Source: JBHIYN01 sp041984235 (GTDB lineage: Bacteria > Pseudomonadota > Gammaproteobacteria > Ga0077536). From it: a stretch of 64,000 nucleotides of DNA. Made by a program: the position numbers and the translations under genes. Shown here piece by piece: positions 48,989-56,420 of the stretch (position 1 is the stretch's first letter; every line of letters starts with the position of its first letter). Below the pieces are notes generated by a model, which was given only the letters and a program-made list of their open reading frames with translations, was not told the DNA's origin and ran no database searches. The stretch is taken from contig JBHIYN010000006.1 of assembly GCA_041984235.1 (NCBI GenBank), forward strand, positions 186,001-250,000. The letters are read 5' to 3'.

Positions 48989-49654
48989 CTACGGGGATTG
49001 GCGCGCCGGTGGGAGCGCGTCGCGGCCGGCATCGGTGAGCACGCCGCGCACCGTGCTGAGCAGCGCGAACTCAATCGTCCGCTCGAGATCCGCCGCGGCG
49101 CCGGGCAACTCCTCCAGGTGCCCGCTGATCACCAGGTGCGCGAGCCCGTGCGCGGCGGCCCACAGCGCCGCGGCGACGGTCTCGGCATCGGGGCCTTCGA
49201 GCAGGTGATGGCGCAGCCCGTCGGCGATGACCTCGAGCATGAGCGACGCCGCCGAGGCGCGCGCGGCCTGCACCGAGTCCGCGTTCAGCGCGGCAAGATC
49301 GGTGCCGAACACGAGGCGGTAGGCACCCGGCTCTCGGCGCGCGAAATCGAGGTAGGCGCGCGCGATGGCGAGCAGGGCGGCCACGGCATTGGGCTGCGGG
49401 CGTGCCAGCGCGGCGCGCTGGTGCCGGTTGAGCGAATCCAGTCCGGAGACGGCGAGATCGGCGAGCAGGGCGCCCTTGCTGTCGAAATGCGCGTAGACCG
49501 CGCCGTGGGCGACGCCGATCCGCGCCGCCAGCTCGCGCAGCGAGAACGCCGGCTGGCCGCGCTCGGCGATCATGGCCAGCGCCGTGTCACGGATGGCGCG
49601 TGGCAAATCACCGTGATGGTAGCGCCGCCCGGCGGCGGCCGTGCGCCGGGTCAT
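48989..49654 (-). CDS. TetR-family transcriptional regulator
   Basis: The 221-residue protein has an N-terminal HTH (FSLRELAARIGVAHGAVYAHFDS at residues 37-59, recognition helix around VAHGAVYAHF) and a C-terminal TetR ligand domain (LLAIARAYLDFARREPGAYRLVF; ALWAAAHGLAHLVISGH). The WAAAHGLAHL pattern fits the TetR_C family with a WHG-like motif. Its ATG overlaps the amidohydrolase stop by four bases. A perfect inverted repeat over the amidohydrolase promoter is the probable operator, so it likely represses its own operon in the absence of a ligand. Confidence 0.9.
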   Translation of the reverse strand: MTRRTAAAGRRYHHGDLPRAIRDTALAMIAERGQPAFSLRELAARIGVAHGAVYAHFDSKGALLADLAVSGLDSLNRHQRAALARPQPNAVAALLAIARAYLDFARREPGAYRLVFGTDLAALNADSVQAARASAASLMLEVIADGLRHHLLEGPDAETVAAALWAAAHGLAHLVISGHLEELPGAAADLERTIEFALLSTVRGVLTDAGRDALPPARQSP

Positions 49655-51441
49655 GGCGCCGGCGCGCCCTGCATGGCCGCGGCAATGATGTCTGCTGCCG
49701 CCGGCGGCAGCGCCATCGCACCGCCCTCGATCGCACCGGTGTCGTAAACTGCGGCGCCGTCGAGCACGGTGCGCAGCACCCGGGTTTCGGCAAGCTGCTC
49801 GGGACTGGTGCTGAAGGGATCGCGGTCGACGACGACGAAATCGGCCGCGCAGCCGGGGGCCAGGCGGCCGGTCCCCGGCCATTGCATGACCGCGGCCGCG
49901 TTGCGCGTGAAGGCGTGCAGCGACTGCAGCCGCGACAGCGCCTGCCCGCTTTCGAGGTGCCGGTGACCGCTCGCCGCGCCCTCACGCGTCTCGTTCAGCG
50001 CCATCTGCAGCCACGGACTGTCCGGTCCCCAGTCGCTGCCGCAGGCGAAGTTGACGCCCGCCTCCATGAAACGACGCATGGCGATGAAGTCGGCGGCCAC
50101 CTCGGGCGCGAACTTCTCGCGCACGCGGTCGGCCTTGCCGTAGACGAAGCTCGCCGAGGAGGTCACGTGCAGGCCGTACTCGCGGTAGGCGCGAACCTGA
50201 GCCGGCGACGTGAAATAGCAGTGCTGCAGCACCCACTCGCGCGCCGCCACGTCGTCGACCGTGGCGACCTCGCGCAGGGTGGCGAGAAATTCGTCGGCGT
50301 CGCGGTAGCCGCCGAGCACCATGTTCAGGCGCAGGTCGTGCTCCAGGCAGTAGCGCGTGACGCGGCGTTCGACCTCGTGGGAGAGGAAGGTCTTGCCGCG
50401 CGTCAGCTCTCCGAACGGACCGACAAAGGGATCGTTCATGCGCAGGTAGCCCTGCGACAGCGGTCCGCCACGTGACAGCGTGACGCCGTTGATGCGCACG
50501 CGGGGGTCATCGAGATGAACGCGCGCGCGTCCCTCCTCGAGCAGGGCCCAGACCTCGTCCTCGCTGTAGTTCATGGTGCTGAAGGCGTAACCGGACAGCT
50601 CCAGGCTCATGACCACGCGCGCGCTGCACAGGCCCTGCTCACCGATGCGCTGGTAGGCGTCCAGGTGCGGCGGCATCATCGCGTGCGCCTCGTACAGCCC
50701 GGTGATGCCGTAAGCGTTCGCCTCCTGCACGCCGGCGATCCCGGCGAGCTCCCACAGCGCGTCCGGCAGGGTCGGCAGCTGGCGCGAGAGCATGTGCCAG
50801 AAGGGGTCGTCGCCGTAGTAGTTGTTGACCTTGCCGCGCAGCACCCCGGTCAGCTCACCGGCGTCGTCCTTGTCAAAGCTGACGTCGCACACGCGGTCCG
50901 GCATCTGGCGACCGAGCCCGAGGCGGGCGAGCGCCAGGGAATTGAATGCCGTCACGTTCGGCGTACGCGGCGCCCACGCCATGATCCACACCGGGTGTGC
51001 GGGCGCCGCGGAGTCGAGCACGTGACGGTCGGGCATGCGGCGCTCCGCGAGCGCGGTGTAATCGCGACGTATGAAGTAATGCGGCTCCCCGATCGGCGTG
51101 CACACGATCCACTCGCCCGCTGGCGTGACCGCGGCGCGCGCGCGAATGGCGGCAACGACGTCGTCGAAAGAGGCCGCGTCGAGCAGGTCGACCGTGCCGA
51201 CCCGAAACGCCATGAAATGCATCGCGTGCGGATGGGCGTCGATCAGCGACGGCATGAGGCAGGCGCCGCCGAGGTCGACCTCTTGCGCGGCGGGGCCGGC
51301 CAGCGCGCTCATCGCCTCGCGGCTGCCGATGCCGAGCACACGGCCCTGCGCGACCGCGAGGGCCTCGTGGCGGTCCGCGGGGTCGTCCAGCGAGAGCACG
51401 CTGCCGTTGGCGTAAACGGTGGCGGGCGTGGCGGCATCCAT
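49651..51441 (-). CDS. YtcJ-like metal-dependent amidohydrolase
   Basis: The 596-residue protein belongs to the YtcJ/LAF3 branch of the amidohydrolase superfamily: MPSLIDAHPHAMHFM (His70-x-His72 metal ligands), AWAPRTPNVTAFNS, VRINGVTLSRGGPLSQGYL, and ACGSDWGPDSPW with the catalytic aspartate. C-terminal GRLAPGCAADFVVVDRDPF closes the composite beta-sandwich. Members hydrolyse amide or ester bonds in small molecules. AAGGAG lies seven bases before ATG 51441. The promoter carries the palindrome 51471-51503. TetR follows with a four-base overlap. Confidence 0.88.
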   Translation of the reverse strand: MDAATPATVYANGSVLSLDDPADRHEALAVAQGRVLGIGSREAMSALAGPAAQEVDLGGACLMPSLIDAHPHAMHFMAFRVGTVDLLDAASFDDVVAAIRARAAVTPAGEWIVCTPIGEPHYFIRRDYTALAERRMPDRHVLDSAAPAHPVWIMAWAPRTPNVTAFNSLALARLGLGRQMPDRVCDVSFDKDDAGELTGVLRGKVNNYYGDDPFWHMLSRQLPTLPDALWELAGIAGVQEANAYGITGLYEAHAMMPPHLDAYQRIGEQGLCSARVVMSLELSGYAFSTMNYSEDEVWALLEEGRARVHLDDPRVRINGVTLSRGGPLSQGYLRMNDPFVGPFGELTRGKTFLSHEVERRVTRYCLEHDLRLNMVLGGYRDADEFLATLREVATVDDVAAREWVLQHCYFTSPAQVRAYREYGLHVTSSASFVYGKADRVREKFAPEVAADFIAMRRFMEAGVNFACGSDWGPDSPWLQMALNETREGAASGHRHLESGQALSRLQSLHAFTRNAAAVMQWPGTGRLAPGCAADFVVVDRDPFSTSPEQLAETRVLRTVLDGAAVYDTGAIEGGAMALPPAAADIIAAAMQGAPAP

Positions 51442-51454
51442 GGGCGCACTCCTT

Positions 51455-51473
51455 CCCGCGAGCGGCTCGCGGG
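51455..51473 (-). other. small hairpin next to the ribosome site of the amidohydrolase gene
   Basis: CCCGCGAG and CTCGCGGG form an 8-bp stem with a three-base loop immediately before the AAGGAG site. Its first three bases are shared with the larger palindrome, so the two structures exclude each other in RNA. Confidence 0.5.
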
Positions 51474-51503
51474 CCTAATCTGAACAACGGTCAGATTAGG
51501 CCC
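51471..51503. promoter_or_regulatory. 13-bp inverted repeat, probable TetR operator
   Basis: GGGCCTAATCTGA at 51471-51483 and TCAGATTAGGCCC at 51491-51503 are perfect complements separated by seven bases. The inner part TCTGA-N7-TCAGA resembles TetR-family operators. It overlaps the -10 hexamer of the promoter at 51495-51524, so a bound repressor would block transcription of the amidohydrolase-tetR genes. Confidence 0.75.
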
Positions 51504-51524
51504 CGGGCAGTGCCATGATGTCAA
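51495..51524 (-). promoter_or_regulatory. promoter of the amidohydrolase-tetR operon
   Basis: On the minus strand a perfect TTGACA (-35, plus-strand bases 51519-51524) is followed after 18 bases by CCTAAT (-10, 51495-51500). The -10 is inside the right arm of the palindrome. Transcription would begin near 51488, about 47 bases before the start codon. Confidence 0.6.
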
Positions 51525-51545
51525 TCACGGCGGCCGCCGGCCGCC

Positions 51546-54041
51546 TCAGGCCGCCGCGCCGTAGGGCCGCCAGCGGGCGAGCAACGCGGGCAGGACCAGC
51601 AGGTCGCAGGCCAGCGCCGTGATCATGGCGAAGCCGGTCAGCAGGCCGAAGTAGACCGTCGGCACGAAGTTCGACAGTGCCAGGATGACGAAACCGACGG
51701 TGATGGTGAACGTCGTGTAGTACATCGCGCGGCCGATACTGGCATGCGCCCGGTACAAGGCGGCTCGATAGTCCTGGTCGTGTCGCCACTCGACGTGGTA
51801 GCGGTGGATGTAATGGATGGTGTCGTCGACCGCGATGCCCACGGTGATCGCGGCAATGGTGATGGTCATGATGTCGAGCGGGATGGCGAGCCAGCCCATC
51901 AGGCCGAGCACGAGGCCGGCGGCCAGCAGGTTGGGAATGATGGCAATCGTGGCCACGCCGATGGAGCGGAACAGCAGCGCGAACGCCACCACGATGGCGC
52001 CGAACACCGCACCGAGAGTCAGGATCTGGGAGCGGAACAGGCTTTGCAGCAGGTTGTTATAGAGCACCAGCATGCCGGTCAGTGAAACGCGCGTCCCCTC
52101 CAGGGCAGGCAACTCGGCCAGGTGCGTCCGAATGGTGTCGAGCAGGTCCTGGCGATTCAGGTCGACATCGGACTCGCGTACCCGGATGGAAAAGCGCACC
52201 TGCTCGTGCGTTTCGGAGAAATAAGGGTCGACAATCTGCCCACGGACCTTCTCCGGCATCTGCTTGTACACCAGGGACAGAAAGAAGTCGTCGAGAATGC
52301 CGTCCTCGTCCAACGTGCGCAGGGTCGATATCGCGGTGTGCAGCGACAGCACCTTGCCGGTGTCCGGCAGTCCGTCGAGGTAGTCGTGCACCTCGCCGAC
52401 GATGGCGAGGCCGCGCGTGTTGAACCACTGGCTGCGCACCGCGATGCCCTCGTCGTCGGCGTCGCCGAACAGCTCGTGGAACTCGTCATCGGCTGCAGCA
52501 GCCGCGGGTGAGGGGGCCGGCGGCGGTGGCGCGTCGATGATGACGTCCAGGGGCGTGGTCCCACCCAGCTCGCGGTCGATGAGCTGCATGCCCTGGAAGA
52601 TCTCGGTCGATTCGTGAAAGTAATCAATGAAGCGATTCTCCACCGACAGCCTGCCGATGCCGACCACGCAGGCGACCGCGACCAGCGCCGCGACGCCCAG
52701 GATGGCGCGGCCGTGCAGGTCGGCCATGCGCGCGCACCACGAGGTAATCGCGCGCATCAGCGAATGCGCTTCGCTGGGATCCGCCTTCGGCAGCAGCACC
52801 AGCGTGGCCGGGAATACGGTGAACGCAAAGACGAAGGCGCTGGCCAGTGCCACGGCCATCATCCAGCCGAAATCGATCACCGGCCGGATATCGCTCAGCA
52901 CCAGCGAGCTGAACGCGACCATCGTCGTCACCACCGTGTACAGGCAGGGCAGCGCCTTGCTGCCAATCGTCGCCGCGACCAGCTCGAGCTGGCTCGCTTC
53001 CGGCTGCAGGCGGTAGAGCTCCTGGTAGCGCACGATCAGGTGTACCGCCAGCGAGAGACTGAAGATCAGGATGAGCGAGAGGAAGTTCGACGACACGACC
53101 GTCACCGGCCAGCCGATGAAGCCGAGAAAACCGACCGAGAAGACGCTCGCGGCCAATGCCACCGCGAACGGCAGCACGACCCAGCGCAGCCGGCGGAACA
53201 GCAGCGCCAGGGTCGCCGCCAGGATCACCACCACCGCCGTACCGAACAGCACGATGTCGTGACGAATGAAGCTCATCATGTCCGCCGAGACCATCGGCAC
53301 CCCGCCGAGATAGAGCGTGGCGTCGCCGCGATAACGATCGAGAATGCCGCGGACCTGCCGGATGTCCTGCTCCTGCCGCGCCAGGGTGAGGTCGTTGTAG
53401 GCATCGAACTCGGCACTGACAGCGGCCAGCCTGCGCACGCCGTCAGCGTCCAGCGTTCCCGCACGCGCGGCATCACGCAGGGCATTGCGCTCGTTCAGCA
53501 GCCGCCAGTAGGTCTCGTCGCGTGCGAAGTTGACCTGCAGCGCCGTGGTGTGGCCGTCAGGGCTGGTCAGGCGGTTGCTATACAGCGGGCTATGCAGCAG
53601 CTCCTCGCGCGCCAGCGCACGATCGACGTCGGCGCTCTCGAGCGTGCGTTGCACCTCGGCGAGAGCGCCGAGCGTGACCGGGGGACTCTGCAGCAGCGGC
53701 ACGTCGAGCAGGGTGACGACCGAAGCCACGCGTTCGATCGCGGCCAGCTCATCGCGCAGGGCCCGGATCCGCGCGAGCGTCGTCTCTGCAAATAGCGCCT
53801 CGCGCGGCGTGTAGGCGACGATCAGGTAATCGTCGGACACGTAGCGCGAACTGATGACGCGGTAATAGTCGAGCGCGGCATCGTTCTCCAGCACCAGCGC
53901 CTCGGCCGAGACGTCGAGGCGGAAATCCTGCGCGAACCAGGCAGCGACGGCGAGCACGGCCGCGACGGTCGCGAGCACCGCGCGCGGTCGTCGGTAGACA
54001 ATGGCCGCGTAAACACGGCCCAACGCACTCGAAGGATGCAC
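51546..54041 (-). CDS. RND/MMPL-family exporter
   Basis: The 831-residue protein has the RND layout: an N-terminal span (VLATVAAVLAVAAWF), a large periplasmic domain, a five- or six-helix bundle (FGTAVVVILAATLALLF; FLSLILIFSLSLAVHLIVRY), a second span and periplasmic domain, and a final helix bundle with VGIAVDDTIHYIHRYH. The segment near residue 520 is a proline/alanine-rich linker (APPPPAPSPAAAAADD). The architecture matches MMPL/HpnN-like exporters that move lipids or hopanoids. GTG 54041 has AGGAG five bases upstream; the longer frame adds an arginine-rich leader. It is divergent from an MlaC-like gene. Confidence 0.82.
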   Translation of the reverse strand: MHPSSALGRVYAAIVYRRPRAVLATVAAVLAVAAWFAQDFRLDVSAEALVLENDAALDYYRVISSRYVSDDYLIVAYTPREALFAETTLARIRALRDELAAIERVASVVTLLDVPLLQSPPVTLGALAEVQRTLESADVDRALAREELLHSPLYSNRLTSPDGHTTALQVNFARDETYWRLLNERNALRDAARAGTLDADGVRRLAAVSAEFDAYNDLTLARQEQDIRQVRGILDRYRGDATLYLGGVPMVSADMMSFIRHDIVLFGTAVVVILAATLALLFRRLRWVVLPFAVALAASVFSVGFLGFIGWPVTVVSSNFLSLILIFSLSLAVHLIVRYQELYRLQPEASQLELVAATIGSKALPCLYTVVTTMVAFSSLVLSDIRPVIDFGWMMAVALASAFVFAFTVFPATLVLLPKADPSEAHSLMRAITSWCARMADLHGRAILGVAALVAVACVVGIGRLSVENRFIDYFHESTEIFQGMQLIDRELGGTTPLDVIIDAPPPPAPSPAAAAADDEFHELFGDADDEGIAVRSQWFNTRGLAIVGEVHDYLDGLPDTGKVLSLHTAISTLRTLDEDGILDDFFLSLVYKQMPEKVRGQIVDPYFSETHEQVRFSIRVRESDVDLNRQDLLDTIRTHLAELPALEGTRVSLTGMLVLYNNLLQSLFRSQILTLGAVFGAIVVAFALLFRSIGVATIAIIPNLLAAGLVLGLMGWLAIPLDIMTITIAAITVGIAVDDTIHYIHRYHVEWRHDQDYRAALYRAHASIGRAMYYTTFTITVGFVILALSNFVPTVYFGLLTGFAMITALACDLLVLPALLARWRPYGAAA

Positions 54042-54148
54042 GGCGTCTCCTGCTGGCTTCGATGACGGGCGCCGCGCCGGGGGCCGCTCCCGCTGGCTGC
54101 ACACGCCACGCGCCGTGGTTACTTATGCCGCATGCCGGGTGGTCGCCC

Positions 54149-54162
54149 TTGATTCAGATCAC
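54149..54162. promoter_or_regulatory. FNR/CRP-like site in the RND/MlaC spacer
   Basis: TTGATTCAGATCAC matches nine of ten defined positions of the FNR consensus TTGAT-N4-ATCAA and also resembles CRP half-site symmetry. It lies 110 bases before the MlaC-like ATG and 108 bases before the RND start, so it could affect either gene. Confidence 0.45.
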
Positions 54163-54271
54163 CCACCCGTCGCGCGCGGGGCACACAATGGCGCATGGCC
54201 GGTGCGGCACCGGCCGCATCATGACACGCCCCGTGAGACGATGGGCGACCAACCGAGGGAACGCCAGGCCG

Positions 54272-54901
54272 ATGCGAGAACCAGATACCGTGCGCAGACC
54301 TGCCTGCGCCCTCGTGGTCGCGATATTACTGGCGTGCTGCGCCCTGCCGGCACACGCGGCAGCCGACGGAGCCACGGCGCGCGGCATGGTGCAGGAGCTG
54401 ACCGTCGCGGTCACCGCGCGGCTGGCCGAGCATGCCGAGCGCCTCGCCGCCGAGCCCGATTACGTGACCACCATCGTGCGCGACCTGATCGTGCCGCACG
54501 TCGATTTTCCGGCGCTTGCAGGCGCCGCGCTCGCCGGACACTGGGGCGAGCTCAGCGCCGGGGAACAGCGCTGCTTCACGACCGGCTTCCGGCGACACCT
54601 GGTGGAGCGCTATGCGCGCGTGCTAATCGACTACGATTACACCCGTATCGAAACCGATCCGCTCGCCATCGGTCTCGCCGATGGGCCCGTCTACGTCACG
54701 CAGACGGTGACCACCCCCAACCCGCACCCGATGTCGGTACGCTACGAACTCACCCCCGCCGGCGACACCTGGAAGCTGACCGACCTCATCCTGGTCGGGA
54801 TCAGCCTGGTCGACAGCTACCGCACCGAGTATGCCGAGGCCATCGATGCGCAGGGCATCGGGGACTTCCTGCGCACCTTTCCGGAGTGCCGCGAGCGCTA
54901 G
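54272..54901 (+). CDS. MlaC/Ttg2D-like phospholipid-binding protein
   Basis: The 209-residue protein has a signal peptide (ALVVAILLACCALPAHAAAD), then the MlaC core: DYVTTIVRDLIVPHVDFPAL, AGHWGELSAGEQRCFTTGF, VERYARVLIDYDYTRIETD and the C-terminal TWKLTDLILVGISLVDSYRTEY. Such proteins shuttle phospholipids or other lipids across the periplasm. HpnM is the homologue paired with HpnN, and the adjacent divergent RND exporter fits that comparison. ATG 54272 starts a normal signal peptide. Hopanoid enzymes are not in the window, so the lipid is unknown. Confidence 0.86.
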   Translation: MREPDTVRRPACALVVAILLACCALPAHAAADGATARGMVQELTVAVTARLAEHAERLAAEPDYVTTIVRDLIVPHVDFPALAGAALAGHWGELSAGEQRCFTTGFRRHLVERYARVLIDYDYTRIETDPLAIGLADGPVYVTQTVTTPNPHPMSVRYELTPAGDTWKLTDLILVGISLVDSYRTEYAEAIDAQGIGDFLRTFPECRER

Positions 54902-54913
54902 GCCCGCGCGGCC

Positions 54914-55579
54914 TCAGGCGGGCGCCGGAACCCGGCGGCACGGCAGCCGCCAGGCAAGCAGCGCGGCGCCGCTGCCGAACATCCACGCCGCTGCCGGAAC
55001 GGGCACCGGACTGGCGTCGCCGTCCAGCAGCGCCCACACCAGGCGTTCGGCCGACTTGCCGGCATCGCCCTGGAAACCGTTATTGAAATTGAACACCGCG
55101 GCGGACACCGCGCTGGTCTCCGTGCGCGACCAGAACGGGCTGGTCGGAATGAAGGTGAACGGCGCCGGCGATGCCGGCACGATCCCCTCTTCCCAGTACA
55201 GGTAGCCGTAGTGGTTGTCGGCACAGCCGGGCGTACCGTCCCCGCCGCAGTTGACGATACCGCCGTCACCGTCCACGTCCATGTTCGGCAGGCGCCAGCC
55301 GCTGACGCCATTGATGCTCAGGCTCGCAGCCCAGGCCACGCCGCTGTCCCAGGTCAGCTTGCCGTCGGTCGCGCTGGCACCGTCGTCGAAGGCCGAGCCC
55401 GCCGCGGCGAGCACGTCGGCCAGCCACGTCACGTCGAGGTCGGGGTCGTACCAGGCCTGGTAGTCGGTGCCGCCGGGGGTCGCCGGGAGACGCCCCTGGA
55501 GTGGCGCGGTGACCGCACCGGCAGTGGAGCCCGCGCAGAGCAGGGCCAGCAACACGAAGGGGCAGGAGCAGCGAAGCAT
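54914..55579 (-). CDS. exported DUF1566-like protein with a PEP-CTERM-like tail
   Basis: The 221-residue protein has a signal peptide (VLLALLCAGSTAGAVT), then DYQAWYDPDLDVTWLADVL and SGWRLPNMDVDGDG, typical of DUF1566/Lcl-like domains, with calcium-like DVDGDG. The tail reads VPVPAAAWMFGSGAALLAW followed by basic residues, matching the VPLPAAAWLFGSG variant of PEP-CTERM sorting signals with transmembrane segment and RR end. It would be processed by an exosortase and attached to the outside or exported. No exosortase is in this window. It ends 13 bases from the MlaC stop. Confidence 0.75.
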   Translation of the reverse strand: MLRCSCPFVLLALLCAGSTAGAVTAPLQGRLPATPGGTDYQAWYDPDLDVTWLADVLAAAGSAFDDGASATDGKLTWDSGVAWAASLSINGVSGWRLPNMDVDGDGGIVNCGGDGTPGCADNHYGYLYWEEGIVPASPAPFTFIPTSPFWSRTETSAVSAAVFNFNNGFQGDAGKSAERLVWALLDGDASPVPVPAAAWMFGSGAALLAWRLPCRRVPAPA

Positions 55580-55789
55580 CGGGCATTCCTCGCGGTCGGC
55601 GACTGTACAGCGCCCGGTCAGCCGCGACCGTGCACCACGACTTCACACTAGCAGGCGGCGCCGGCGCGGGACTGATCACGGTCAGCGTTCAACCCTGCCC
55701 GCACCCGACGCGCCTTTTGAATCTCCTCCGGCGAAGCAGTAGTGTTGGCGTCATCTACACGCCACCGGCTGCACCACAAGGAACCCGTC

Positions 55790-56395
55790 ATGTCCGTTAA
55801 ACACATCGACCTCACCCGGCTGCTCCTGGTCGTGACCCTGGGTCTGGCCACCCCGGCGGTCCTCGCTGACGCCTGGCGCGTCGACCCCGCCGCCTCGCGC
55901 CTCAACTTCGTCTCGGTGAAGAACGACGCGGTCGGCGAAGTCCATGCCTTCACCCGCCTCAGCGGCGGCGTGGATGGGAGTGGCATCGCGACGCTGGAGG
56001 TCGATCTCGACAGCGTCGACACGGGCATAGACATCCGCGATCAGCGCATGCGCGAAATGCTGTTCGAGACTGCGCGCTTCGGACGCGCGGTGATCCGCGC
56101 GCAGCTCGGCGCCGATGACATGGCTGCCCTGGCGCCCGGCGCGCAACGGCACCTGGAGACCACCCTGACCCTGGACCTGCACGGCGCCAGCGCAGAGCTG
56201 CCGGCCGAACTGACCGTGACCGGACTGGACGCGGGACTGGTGCTGGTGGCGACGAGCAAGCCCGTCGTGGTCAACGCAACAAGCTTCGGCCTGGCGCCCG
56301 GCGTCGAAGCGCTGCGCGAGGTGGCCAAGCTGAAAACCATCAGTATCGCGGTGCCGGTCACCGCGCAGCTCGTGCTGCAGCGATCGGCGGACTGA
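55790..56395 (+). CDS. YceI-family periplasmic protein
   Basis: The 201-residue protein has a signal peptide (LLLVVTLGLATPAVLAD) and the YceI lipocalin-like barrel: AWRVDPAASRLNFVSVKND, GIATLEVDLDSVDTGIDIRDQRM and LFETARFGRAVIRAQL. YceI proteins bind long isoprenoids such as polyprenyl compounds in the periplasm. ATG 55790 has a weak AAGGAA site eight bases upstream. No neighbouring gene suggests a pathway; the protein is divergent from the PEP-CTERM-like gene and convergent with the GGDEF/EAL gene. Confidence 0.86.
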   Translation: MSVKHIDLTRLLLVVTLGLATPAVLADAWRVDPAASRLNFVSVKNDAVGEVHAFTRLSGGVDGSGIATLEVDLDSVDTGIDIRDQRMREMLFETARFGRAVIRAQLGADDMAALAPGAQRHLETTLTLDLHGASAELPAELTVTGLDAGLVLVATSKPVVVNATSFGLAPGVEALREVAKLKTISIAVPVTAQLVLQRSAD

Positions 56396-56420
56396 CCCGC
56401 GTGCGGCCTGCGACCCTGCT

